Assembly: GCF_009664835.1 (NCBI RefSeq)
Contig: NZ_CP045929.1
Location: forward strand, 3,596,001 to 3,660,000
DNA length: 64,000 bases
Direction of reading: 5' to 3'
Source of the DNA: Allosaccharopolyspora coralli
GTDB lineage: Bacteria; Actinomycetota; Actinomycetes; Mycobacteriales; Pseudonocardiaceae
Shown here: piece after piece, positions 20,372 to 31,695 of the stretch
How the letters are laid out: each line of letters starts with the position of its first letter
Numbering within the stretch: position 1 is the stretch's first letter
The notes under the pieces: generated by a model
The model's database searches: none
Seen by the model: only the letters and a program-made list of their open reading frames with translations
What the model was told of the DNA's origin: nothing
Program-made: the position numbers and the translations under genes

Positions 20372-21141
20372 CGGTTCGGTTCGTCGGAGCAGGCCCTGGG
20401 GCGGCCGACCTGATCACAGTGCGCGGGCGCGACACGATCGCCGCGTCCTCGGTGTGCCTGTACGCGGGCAGTCTCGTTCCCGCCGAGCTGCTCGCGCAAG
20501 CACCCAACGGCGCCGCGCTGGTGAACACCGCAAAGCTCACTCTGGACGAGATCATCGACGAGATGGTGACCGCCCACGAACGCGGTGACGACGTCGTGCG
20601 GCTGCACTCCGGCGACCCGTCGGTGTTCAGCGCCGTGGCCGAGCAGATGCGCCGCCTCGACGCGGCGGGAGTCCCCTACGAAGTGGTTCCGGGAGTGCCC
20701 GCTTTCGCCGCCGCAGCAGCGGTATTGCGGCGTGAGCTGACGGTTCCGGGAGTGGGCCAGACCGTCGTGCTCACCCGCACCTCGTCGAACGCGACACCGA
20801 TGCCGGAGGGCGAGGACCTCGCCACGCTCGGACAGTCCGGCGCGACGATGGTGCTGCACCTGGCCGTGAACCTGGTCGAGAAGGTCGTCGAGCAGCTGGT
20901 GCCGAACTACGGTTCCGACTGTCCGGTCGCGGTGATCGCCGGAGCGAGCCGCGAGGACGAGACGGTGCTGCGAGGAACGCTCGCCGACATCGGCGAACAG
21001 GTGCGCTCGGCCGAGATCACCCGGACCGCGGTCATCGTGGTCGGCGAGGTGCTCACCGCGGGCGAGTTCCCGGACAGCCACCTGTACTCCCACGACCGCT
21101 GCCGCGACACCCACGTCCCGGACACCCCCGGCACCCACTGA
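20368..21141 (+). CDS. cobM: Precorrin-4 C11-methyltransferase, copy 1
   Basis: CobM (257 aa) is the SAM-dependent C11 methylase acting after ring contraction. It has the canonical class III methylase motifs FVGAGPGAADLITVRG at the start, LHSGDPSVF near residue 85 and YEVVPGVPAFAAAAAVL near 110, then ELTVPGVGQTVVLTR typical of CobM/CbiF. The ATG at 20368 overlaps the cobL stop and has GAGGAGGG upstream. The C-terminus is a short His/Asp-rich tail. A second, longer CobM homologue lies at 37468-38772. Confidence 0.94.
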   Translation: MTVRFVGAGPGAADLITVRGRDTIAASSVCLYAGSLVPAELLAQAPNGAALVNTAKLTLDEIIDEMVTAHERGDDVVRLHSGDPSVFSAVAEQMRRLDAAGVPYEVVPGVPAFAAAAAVLRRELTVPGVGQTVVLTRTSSNATPMPEGEDLATLGQSGATMVLHLAVNLVEKVVEQLVPNYGSDCPVAVIAGASREDETVLRGTLADIGEQVRSAEITRTAVIVVGEVLTAGEFPDSHLYSHDRCRDTHVPDTPGTH

Positions 21142-21148
21142 ACCCAGC

Positions 21149-21317
21149 GAGGCGAACGGCACTTTCGCCCCACCACACGAGGCGAACGGCACTTTCGCCC
21201 CACCACACGAGGCGAACGGCACTTTCGCCCCACCACAGCGGCTGGAGACCTCCGCCTACTGGGACGGGGCGAACGGCACTTTCGCCTCATCACACGAGGC
21301 GAAAGTGCCGTTCGCCC
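21149..21317. repeat. Family 1 repeats: three tandem 30-bp units and a 22-bp perfect hairpin
   Basis: Three head-to-tail 30-bp units occupy 21149-21178, 21179-21208 and 21209-21238 (one mismatch in the third), each containing GCGAACGGCACTTTCGCC. A fourth copy at 21267-21288 pairs perfectly with its inverse at 21296-21317 across a 7-nt loop. The block fills the space between the convergent cobM and cbiD genes, so the hairpin probably acts as a bidirectional terminator. Confidence 0.9.
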
Positions 21318-21330
21318 ATCCGAAAAGCGC

Positions 21331-22419
21331 TCAGGTGCGGCCGACGATGGTGCCGGAGCGGTCGATGACGAGGGTGTCGACGTCGACGGGGGCTGCCCGG
21401 AGGACGTCGAGCGCGACGTCGCGGGCGCCTCGCGCGACGAGGTCGCCGAGGGGCACGCCGTCCGCCTGACACACCTGCAGCGCGTCGAGCGCGGTGTTCG
21501 CCTCCGCGACGCGTGCGGCGAGTGCCTCCGAACCGCCCGCCTCTCGGACGATCCGAGCCAGCGTCGCGAAGTTCACCTGCGAGCGCTTCGAATGCAGGTC
21601 CATGTGCCCGTCGGCGAGTTTCGACATCTTCCCGATGCCGCCCGCGACGGTGAGCCTCGGCACGGGATGCCGTCGGAGGTATTTCAGCACCGCACCGGCG
21701 AAATCGCCCATGTCGAGCATCGCTTCCATCGGCAGCCCGTACTCGTCCAGCACCGTCCGCTCCGAGGTGCTTCCGGTGCAGCCCGCGACATGGGTGAGCC
21801 CTTCCGCGCGTGCGACGTCGATGCCTCGGCGGATGCTGTCGATCCAGGCGGAACACGAGTACGGCACGACGATGCCCGTCGTGCCGAGCACCGACAGTCC
21901 GCCCACGATGCCGAGCCGCGGGTTCCACGTGTGCCGCGCGAGCTCGTCGCCGTCCTCAATAGACACTTCGAGATCGAGGTCCCCGCCCGCGCCGCGCTCG
22001 GCTGCGATCTCCGCAACGACGTCGCGCATCATCGTGCGAGGCACCGGGTTGACAGCGGGCTCTCCCACCTGCAACGGCAGGCCCGGCTTGGTGATCGTGC
22101 CCACTCCTGCACCCGCATGGAACACCACGCCGTCACCCGGTTGGCCAGGCCGCACCGTCACCGATACGACCGCGCCGTGGGTGACGTCCGGATCGTCCCC
22201 CGCGTCTTTCGTGACCGCCGCCGACGCTTGCCCGTCGCCGAGCCACTCGCGGGTGAGTGCGAACGCGGGCCGCTGCCCCTTCGGAAGCACGATCCGTACC
22301 GGATCCGGGAAAGTGCCCGTGAGCAGCGCGGTGTACGCGGCGGCGGTCGCGGCCGTCGCGCACGCGCCGGTCGTCCAGCCGTACCGCATGCCACCCGGTG
22401 CGCGCTCGTCGTCGGTCAT
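21331..22419 (-). CDS. cbiD: Cobalt-precorrin-5B C1-methyltransferase
   Basis: CbiD (362 aa) methylates C1 in the anaerobic cobalamin route. Recognised from MRYGWTTGACATAATAAAY near the N-terminus, VNPVPRTMM, TGIVVPYSCSAWIDSI, VAGCTGSTSE and GIGKMSKLADGHMDLHSKR. The ATG at 22419 follows the start of divergent cobK by 50 bp; a longer frame would overlap cobK. In the aerobic pathway the matching step is done by CobF, for which I see no gene, so CbiD probably fills that role here. It is on the opposite strand to both neighbours. Confidence 0.95.
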   Translation of the reverse strand: MTDDERAPGGMRYGWTTGACATAATAAAYTALLTGTFPDPVRIVLPKGQRPAFALTREWLGDGQASAAVTKDAGDDPDVTHGAVVSVTVRPGQPGDGVVFHAGAGVGTITKPGLPLQVGEPAVNPVPRTMMRDVVAEIAAERGAGGDLDLEVSIEDGDELARHTWNPRLGIVGGLSVLGTTGIVVPYSCSAWIDSIRRGIDVARAEGLTHVAGCTGSTSERTVLDEYGLPMEAMLDMGDFAGAVLKYLRRHPVPRLTVAGGIGKMSKLADGHMDLHSKRSQVNFATLARIVREAGGSEALAARVAEANTALDALQVCQADGVPLGDLVARGARDVALDVLRAAPVDVDTLVIDRSGTIVGRT

Positions 22420-22469
22420 AGCGCGAGAATGCACCGCACAGGGCCGTCGAGCGAAACGGAGACACGCCG

Positions 22470-23222
22470 ATGCCACCGCGGATTCTGGTGCTCGGAGGAA
22501 CCGGGGAGGCCCGCGCGCTGGCGAGCGAGCTCACGGACCGTGACGAAGCGCAGGTCACGAGCTCGTTGGCCGGACGAGTGCGCGATCCGCGACTGCCCGA
22601 CGGGCACGTCCGGATCGGCGGCTTCGGCGGCGCCGACGGCCTGGCCGCGTACCTGGCGGAGGACAACACCACCGCCGTCGTCGACGCGACACACCCCTTC
22701 GCCGAAGGCATCACGGCCAATGCTTTCGCGGCCTGTCGCACAGTCGGCGTCCCGATGCTGGCGCTGCGCCGTCCAGGGTGGACGGAACAGTCCGGTGACC
22801 GGTGGTACCGCGTCGATTCTCTCACCGCTGCAGCCGCCACCCTGCCTGCGTTCGGCGATCGCGTGTTTCTCAGCACCGGGCGCCTCGGTCTGTCGAGCTT
22901 CGGCCACCTCGACCAATGGTTCCTGGTGCGCACCATCGACCAGCCCGACCCGCCGATGCCCCGCCGCTCGACCGTCGTGCTCGCTCGCGGCCCGTTCTCC
23001 GTCGACGACGAGCTCGCCTTGCTGCGCGAGCACCGCATCGACGTGCTGGTCACCAAGGACAGCGGCGGCAGCATGACGGCCGCGAAACTCGAAGCGGCGC
23101 GGACGCTCGGAATCCCGGTGATCGTCGTTCAGCGCCCACCCGTACCCGACGTGCCCACCGTGAGCACCGTCGAGGACGCGGTGCTCTGGGTGGAGACCGC
23201 GCGAACCGATCACGACGGGTAG
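22470..23222 (+). CDS. cobK: Precorrin-6A reductase
   Basis: CobK (250 aa) reduces precorrin-6A (or the cobalt form) with NADPH. It begins RILVLGGTGEARALASEL, then VVDATHPFAEGITANA, VLARGPFSVDDELALL and LVTKDSGGSMTAAKLEAA, all signature CobK/CbiJ segments. It is divergent from cbiD. Its last 13 bp overlap the 3' end of cobIJ on the other strand, so the two messages are complementary at their ends. Confidence 0.94.
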   Translation: MPPRILVLGGTGEARALASELTDRDEAQVTSSLAGRVRDPRLPDGHVRIGGFGGADGLAAYLAEDNTTAVVDATHPFAEGITANAFAACRTVGVPMLALRRPGWTEQSGDRWYRVDSLTAAAATLPAFGDRVFLSTGRLGLSSFGHLDQWFLVRTIDQPDPPMPRRSTVVLARGPFSVDDELALLREHRIDVLVTKDSGGSMTAAKLEAARTLGIPVIVVQRPPVPDVPTVSTVEDAVLWVETARTDHDG

Positions 23223-24715
23223 CGGCGCGGACTGAACACCGACGCCCGCCCGTCGGCGTCGTCGACCAGCGTGGTCTGCGACGAGCCGACCAGCAAAAGA
23301 CAGCGCATGTCCACTTCGGACGGATCGAGATCGGCGAGCCGGACAACGCGCACAGACTCCTCGGCTCCGCCCACGTCGCGGCCGATCACCACCGGCGTCT
23401 CCGGAGCGCGGTGTTCCAGCAGCACCTGGCGCGCGGATTCGACCTGCCACGTGCGCGTCTTCGACGCCGGGTTGTACAGCGCCATCGCCAGGTCGGCCTT
23501 CGCAGCCGCACGCAGCCGGTCGGCGATGACCTCCCACGACTTCAACCGGTCCGACAGCGACAGCACGCAGTAGTCGTGCCCGAGCGGGGCACCGATCCGG
23601 CTCGCCACGGCCTGCGCAGCGGTCACGCCGGGCAGAACCCGCACCGGAACGTCGCCCTTCTCGGCCGCCACTTCCACAACGGCGCTCGCCATCGCGAACA
23701 CCCCGGGATCACCGGACGACACGACCGCCACCTTCGCCCCGCGCCGCGCCAGTTCGAGCGCGAACTCGGCGCGTTCGGACTCCACCCTGTTGTCGGAGGC
23801 GTGCTTGCGCTGGCGCGGGTTCGAGGGGAGCCGGTCCAGGTACGGCCCGTAGCCGACGAGATCGTCGGCCTCCGTGACGGCCGCCTGCGCCTGCGGCGTG
23901 GTCCACTCGCGACCTGCCGGTCCGAGACCGACGACCACGACTTCACCTTGCCGCACAACAGATTCTTCCGGTTCGCGCGCTGCGGGTGTCCGCACGTTGT
24001 TGACCGGGCTCGGCAACAACGCCAACGAGAAGTACGGCACCGCATCCGGGTCGACCTCGGCCAACGGCTCCCACCGCTGCCGGTCCGTCGTCGCCCGCTC
24101 CACGAACCACGCACGGTCGAGCGCGCCCGCCTTCTCGAACGCCTCACGTACCCCGCCGAACGTGCGGCCGAGTTTCATCACCGCGGCCGCGTCGGTGCGG
24201 GCCAGGTGGTCGGCGAGCACGTCCGGTTCGAGCGTGCCGGGCAGCACCGTGAGCACCTCGTCGCGCTCCGCCAGCGGTCGCCCGAGCACCGCCGACGCCG
24301 CACTGACCGACGTCACTCCGGGCACGACCTCCGCGGGGAAACGGTCCGCGAGACGTTTGTGCATGTGCATGTACGACCCGTAGAACAACGGATCACCCTC
24401 GGCGAGCACGACGACGTCACGCCCGGCTTCCAGGTGTGCCGCGAGCCGCTCGGCCGCGTCCGCGTAGAACTCGTCGATCGCGCCCTGGTAACCACCCGGA
24501 TGCTGCGTGGTCTCCGTCGTCACGGGATAGACGAGCGGCTCCTCGATCTGACCGTGCCGCAGGTGTCCTTCGGCGATCGAACGGGCGATGCTGCGCCCGT
24601 GCCGGGCCGAATGGTAGGCGACGACCTCGGCGTTCTCGATCAGCCGCACGGCCTTGACGGTGAGCAGTTCCGGGTCGCCGGGCCCCAGCCCGACCCCGTA
24701 CAGCGTGCCGGTCAC
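23210..24715 (-). CDS. cobIJ: Fused precorrin-2 C20-methyltransferase / precorrin-3B C17-methyltransferase
   Basis: A 501-aa fusion of CobI (residues about 1-245) and CobJ (about 258-501), the arrangement usual in actinobacteria. CobI: LYGVGLGPGDPELLTVKA, LAEGDPLFYGSYMHM, EVVPGVTSVSAASAVL. CobJ: VVVVGLGPAGREWTTPQA, VVSSGDPGVFAMAS, VLPGVTAAQAVASRIG and LALYNPASKTR-type segment. CobJ performs ring contraction after CobG has made precorrin-3B. The stop overlaps the convergent cobK. The start overlaps the cobH stop by 4 bp, so cobG-cobH-cobIJ is one coupled operon. Confidence 0.96.
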   Translation of the reverse strand: MTGTLYGVGLGPGDPELLTVKAVRLIENAEVVAYHSARHGRSIARSIAEGHLRHGQIEEPLVYPVTTETTQHPGGYQGAIDEFYADAAERLAAHLEAGRDVVVLAEGDPLFYGSYMHMHKRLADRFPAEVVPGVTSVSAASAVLGRPLAERDEVLTVLPGTLEPDVLADHLARTDAAAVMKLGRTFGGVREAFEKAGALDRAWFVERATTDRQRWEPLAEVDPDAVPYFSLALLPSPVNNVRTPAAREPEESVVRQGEVVVVGLGPAGREWTTPQAQAAVTEADDLVGYGPYLDRLPSNPRQRKHASDNRVESERAEFALELARRGAKVAVVSSGDPGVFAMASAVVEVAAEKGDVPVRVLPGVTAAQAVASRIGAPLGHDYCVLSLSDRLKSWEVIADRLRAAAKADLAMALYNPASKTRTWQVESARQVLLEHRAPETPVVIGRDVGGAEESVRVVRLADLDPSEVDMRCLLLVGSSQTTLVDDADGRASVFSPRRYPS

Positions 24716-25404
24716 TCTTCCTCACTCGCGATCGCATTGAGCGCGGCGACGGCCATCGCGCTGCCGCCGCGCCTGCCGTGTACCACCAGGAACGGGACGC
24801 CGCTGCGGTGGTGCACCAATGCCTGTTTCGATTCGACGGCGCCGACGAATCCGACCGGGATGCCGAGCACCGCGGCCGGCCGGGGTGCTCCTGCTTGCAG
24901 CAACTCCAGCAGCCGGAACAACGCGGTCGGCGCGTTTCCCACCGCCACGACCGCCCCGTCGAGCCGGTCGCCCCACAGATCCAGGGCCGCCGCGCTGCGC
25001 GTCGTGTCGAGCCGTTCGGCCAACTTCGGCACCTGGGGCTCCGACAGGCTGCACAGGACCTCGTTGTCGGCGGGCAGCCGCTTACGGGTGACTCCGGCGG
25101 CGACCATCTCCGCGTCGCACAGGATCGGCGCACCTGCCCGAAGCGCGGTCCTCGCCTGCTGCACCACTCCGTCCGAGTACGCGATGTCGTCGACGAGGTC
25201 GACCATGCCGCACGCGTGGATCATCCGCACCGCCACCTGCGCGATGTCGGTGGGCAGCGTGTCGAGTCGCGCTTCCGAGCGGATCGTGGCGAACGAATGC
25301 CGGTAGATCTCCGGCCCGTTGCGAATATAGTCGTCGGCACGCACGGTTTCGGGTGCGCGCGTGTGTTCGACGCCGTCGTGCGGCGCCTGTTGCTGCTCGG
25401 TCAC
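24712..25404 (-). CDS. cobH: Precorrin-8X methylmutase
   Basis: CobH/CbiC (230 aa) moves the C11 methyl group to C12, giving hydrogenobyrinate. Diagnostic parts are YIRNGPEIYRHSFATIR (with the catalytic-region His), RMIHACGMVDLVDDIAYS, APILCDAEMVAAGVTR, VVAVGNAPTALFRLLELL and GIPVGFVGAVESKQAL. The GTG at 25404 overlaps the cobG stop (GTGA). A longer upstream frame overlaps cobG and is not needed. Confidence 0.95.
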   Translation of the reverse strand: MTEQQQAPHDGVEHTRAPETVRADDYIRNGPEIYRHSFATIRSEARLDTLPTDIAQVAVRMIHACGMVDLVDDIAYSDGVVQQARTALRAGAPILCDAEMVAAGVTRKRLPADNEVLCSLSEPQVPKLAERLDTTRSAAALDLWGDRLDGAVVAVGNAPTALFRLLELLQAGAPRPAAVLGIPVGFVGAVESKQALVHHRSGVPFLVVHGRRGGSAMAVAALNAIASEEE

Positions 25405-26714
25405 GCTGTCCTCCGTGCCGCGTTGATCGCGGCGGGTGTGTCCTCGGCATCGAGCCCTGATGCCGTCACCTCGTCTGCGAGGCGTACGTCGTAGCCGGCA
25501 CCCGTCGCCAGCACTTCCACCGCCGTTGCACGCGGAGTTCCGCACCGCCGCGAACAGCCGACCCAGTGCACGGGTGTGCCGCCGGGTTCCAGTGACTCGG
25601 CGACGCGGTGCGCGTCCCGCTGCACGTCGGCGTGGGACTTCGCGCAGCCGGGCGTGCCCGTGCATGCGGTCATCCCGCTCCACGGCGAGTCGGCCTCCAC
25701 CACGAAACCCTGTTCACGCAGGTGTTGTGCGCGTGTAGCGGCCTCGGCAGCGGCGAGCCCCGGCACGAGCACGCTACGCCATGGGGTGATCCGCAGGTCC
25801 CCACCGGCCCGGTCGGCCAGAGCCGCGAGCTGGCTCGCGCGCTGGGGAGTGAGTCGTCCGAGAGGCGCGCCGACCGCGAGCGCGACGAGGTTGCCGCGCC
25901 GCGCCGCGATCCCCGGCCGGACGGGCTCTGTGAACGGCGGATCGCTCGGTTCGGAGCACGGTCGGCCCAGGTCCGCGGCGATGCGACGTCGACCGTCGTA
26001 CAGTTCGGCAAGGCGCCACACCGGTGCCGGTTCGGCGGCTCGTTGCCGCATGAAGGCCTCGGCCGCCGTGATCGCCGAGCGCGCCGCACTCTCCTGGCCG
26101 ACACGCACGCCACTGTCCCGGCCCGCCAGCAACACGGCGAACTCCGTCGCGCCGACCGCGTGCAGGCCGATATCGCCGCCGAGCGTCGACACGTCTCCAC
26201 GGCCATCGTCCACGGTGAACAGAAACCGCCCCGGCAGCGCCGCGAGCTCCGGTACGGCGCACAACGCGGTGTCGAGTTCCTCGACGCACCGTGACACGTC
26301 GAGCAGTCCGTCGTCGTCGAGCCCCGTGCACGGGGAGGCGATGACGTTGCGGCAGGTTTCGTGCGAGCGGGACGGCAGCAACCCGTGCGATCCGAGCCTG
26401 GTCGCGAGCTCGGCGACGTCGGAGTCGTCCACACCGCGCAATTGCAGGTTCGCACGGGAGGTCAGTTCCAGCTGCCCGTTGCCCAGCTCGCTGGCCGACT
26501 CGGCGAGAAATCGCATCTGACCTGCGGTGATACGGCCACCGGGTAGACGAATACGGGCGAGTCCCCCGTCCGCCGCCGCATGCACGTGCCAGGCGCCGGG
26601 ACAGGCGTCCTCACGTGTGCGCGGCGGTCCGGGTTTGTTCAACACCCGGCTGATCCTACGGGGTCGGCGGGGGGTGACCGGCTCGTCGCGCAGCGCGGTC
26701 GAACCCTCGTTCAC
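25401..26714 (-). CDS. cobG: Precorrin-3B synthase (oxygen-dependent)
   Basis: CobG (437 aa) is the Fe-S, O2-dependent monooxygenase that makes the precorrin-3B gamma-lactone, the hallmark of the aerobic pathway. It resembles nitrite/sulfite reductases: LELTSRANLQLRGV in the N-terminal ferredoxin-like half, and the cluster ligands in CTGTPGCAKSHAD and VGCSRRCG near residues 355-400. The GTG start at 26714 is about 55 bp from the divergent cobalamin riboswitch that precedes cobN. It is the first gene of cobG-cobH-cobIJ. Confidence 0.94.
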   Translation of the reverse strand: MNEGSTALRDEPVTPRRPRRISRVLNKPGPPRTREDACPGAWHVHAAADGGLARIRLPGGRITAGQMRFLAESASELGNGQLELTSRANLQLRGVDDSDVAELATRLGSHGLLPSRSHETCRNVIASPCTGLDDDGLLDVSRCVEELDTALCAVPELAALPGRFLFTVDDGRGDVSTLGGDIGLHAVGATEFAVLLAGRDSGVRVGQESAARSAITAAEAFMRQRAAEPAPVWRLAELYDGRRRIAADLGRPCSEPSDPPFTEPVRPGIAARRGNLVALAVGAPLGRLTPQRASQLAALADRAGGDLRITPWRSVLVPGLAAAEAATRAQHLREQGFVVEADSPWSGMTACTGTPGCAKSHADVQRDAHRVAESLEPGGTPVHWVGCSRRCGTPRATAVEVLATGAGYDVRLADEVTASGLDAEDTPAAINAARRTA

Positions 26715-26769
26715 GTGCGGTGATCACCGTCACCGGAACAGTCCTGGACGCGGGCCCGAACTTGACGCG

Positions 26770-26945
26770 ACCTGCCTGCGTTCCGGAGAGTAGGAGTCCA
26801 CGAGCGGCGACAGGTGGAGGAAGCCGGTGCGAGTCCGGCGCGGTCCCGCCACTGTCACCGGGGAGCGGACCCCGACCGACGTCACTGCCTGCGGGCGGGA
26901 AGACCGGGGCGAGCGCTGATCCGGAAGCCAGGAGACTCCGGTCGC
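26770..26945 (+). promoter_or_regulatory. Cobalamin riboswitch upstream of cobN
   Basis: The aptamer contains the B12 box region GAAGCCGGTGCGAGTCCGG followed by GGTCCCGCCACTGT (26821-26854), then a GGGAGCGGACCCC segment and the closing GGAAGCCAGGAGAC (26922-26935). The next open frame is the 40-codon leader ORF at 26989, so B12 binding probably controls that ribosome site and, by coupling, cobN. Confidence 0.92.
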
Positions 26946-26988
26946 CGCGACCGACAGCCCGGGGCGAGGACCCCCGAGGAAGGTTGCC

Positions 26989-27107
26989 ATGCGTTCTGTC
27001 CGCACGCCCACCACCGTGTGCCGGTTCCCCGCGCCTTCGCGCGCCGACTTCCGCGAACACCGGGAAACCGCCCTGGGGGCTCATCGTCACGACCGGGAGC
27101 GTTCCGC

Positions 27108-27111
<4 letters not shown>
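26989..27111 (+). CDS. 40-aa leader peptide coupled to cobN
   Basis: A short ORF between the riboswitch and cobN. The ATG at 26989 has a near-ideal ribosome site (GAGGAAGG, five bases upstream), much better than that of cobN itself. The product is Arg/His-rich (MRSVRTPTTVCRFPAP start, HRHDRERSA end) with no known domain. Its TGA overlaps the cobN ATG as ATGA, the classic arrangement for translational coupling. It may be a regulatory leader whose translation is what the riboswitch controls, or a small metal-handling peptide. Confidence 0.6.
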
Positions 27112-30710
<3,599 letters not shown>

Positions 30711-30720
30711 ACCACGGCGC

Positions 30721-30762
30721 GCGTGAGCCTTTGTGGTGGCTATAGCAACCGAAAAGGCTCAC
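30721..30762. repeat. Dispersed hairpin, family 3, copy A (stop-embedded)
   Basis: GCGTGAGCCTTT pairs with AAAGGCTCACGC, giving a hairpin between the convergent cobN and bla genes. The TGA stop of bla (30759-30761) is part of the right arm. Arms rich in A/T pairs near the loop suit a bidirectional intrinsic terminator. Copies B and C are at 31652-31695 and 55410-55452. Confidence 0.85.
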
Positions 30763-31631
30763 GCGTCGGTCAGGCGTTCCGCGACGCGCTTTGCGGCGTC
30801 GGCGATCAGCGCGTCGTCGGGTTCGGCGTCTCGGATCGGCTTGTCGGACAGAACTGCGATGATGATCGGCTGATCGAGGTCGGTCCAGGTCACGGCGACG
30901 TCGTTGTTCGTCGCGTACGATCCGCCGCCGGTCTTGTCCCCGGTCACCCACGTTGGCGGCACACCGGCTCGGATACTCGTGTCCCCGGTCGTGTTCGCCA
31001 GCAACCACGCGGTGAGCCGATCTCGCTCCGGCCGGGGCAATCCGTCTGCGAGCACGAGACGCCCGTAGCCGGTGCCGATCGCAGCCGGCGTGGTCGTATC
31101 ACGCGGATCGCCACGTTCCGCCTCGTTGAGTTCCGGTTCCCACCGATCCAGACGAGTCGCCGGATCGCCGAGTGTGCGGGCGAACGGCGCGATCGCGGCG
31201 GGACCACCGAGCTCCGTCAGCAGGAGATTCCCTGCCGTGTTGTCACTGTAGGTGATCGCCGCGTCGCAAAGTTCCAGCACCGTCATCCCGGTATCCACCG
31301 CCTGCTCGCATATCGGCGAATGCACGACGAGGTCCTCGCGCCGGAAGAAGACCCGATGCCGGAAATAGTCTCCCGCGAGACCGTGCTCACGAAGAAGTGC
31401 GGCTGCCGCGTACGGCTTGAACGTGGAGGTCATCGCGAAACGCTCGTGTGGACGGTGGTGGACGGTCCGGCCCGTCACCGCATTCCGCGCCCACACGCCG
31501 AGTCGCGCGCCGTAGCGCTGCTCGAGCTCCGGGAAAGTCGGCTCACTGCCCGCGATTGCGTGCCTCGTGGAGGCCAGGACCGGCACCGCGGCTAGTCCGG
31601 CGAGTACACCTCGTCTGCTGATCGACTTCAC
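30759..31631 (-). CDS. bla: Class A beta-lactamase, Tat-exported
   Basis: A serine beta-lactamase of 290 aa. Signal: SISRRGVLAGLAAVPVLAS, a twin-arginine leader. Catalytic motifs in my numbering: STFK 69-72 (nucleophile and general base Lys), SDN 129-131, EPELN 165-169 (Glu of the omega loop) and KTG 233-235, so it looks intact. The GTG at 31631 has GAGGAGG six bases upstream; an ATG five codons earlier overlaps that site. The gene separates cobN from cobA and is bracketed by two copies of the same hairpin, suggesting insertion into the cobalamin region. Spectrum cannot be judged. Confidence 0.93.
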   Translation of the reverse strand: MKSISRRGVLAGLAAVPVLASTRHAIAGSEPTFPELEQRYGARLGVWARNAVTGRTVHHRPHERFAMTSTFKPYAAAALLREHGLAGDYFRHRVFFRREDLVVHSPICEQAVDTGMTVLELCDAAITYSDNTAGNLLLTELGGPAAIAPFARTLGDPATRLDRWEPELNEAERGDPRDTTTPAAIGTGYGRLVLADGLPRPERDRLTAWLLANTTGDTSIRAGVPPTWVTGDKTGGGSYATNNDVAVTWTDLDQPIIIAVLSDKPIRDAEPDDALIADAAKRVAERLTDA

Positions 31632-31651
31632 CGTCGTCCTCCTCATCGCAA

Positions 31652-31695
31652 GCGTGAGTCTTTGTGGTGGCTATGACCACCACAAAGACTCACGC
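31652..31695. repeat. Dispersed hairpin, family 3, copy B (stop-embedded)
   Basis: A perfect 19-bp inverted repeat (GCGTGAGTCTTTGTGGTGG and its complement) around a 6-nt loop. The TGA stop of cobA (31690-31692) lies in the right arm at the same place as the bla stop in copy A. It sits about 20 bp upstream of bla, so it also insulates bla from cobA transcription. Confidence 0.88.

Noticed and set aside
21149-21238. Three regularly spaced 30-bp repeats considered as a CRISPR array
   Set aside because: The units are directly abutting with no unique spacers, and no cas gene is nearby; they are tandem copies of a dispersed hairpin unit.
22802-25306. 834-codon plus-strand open frame opposite cobIJ and cobH
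   Set aside because: Shadow of two clear cobalamin genes; composition is Arg/Pro/His-rich as in antisense GC frames.
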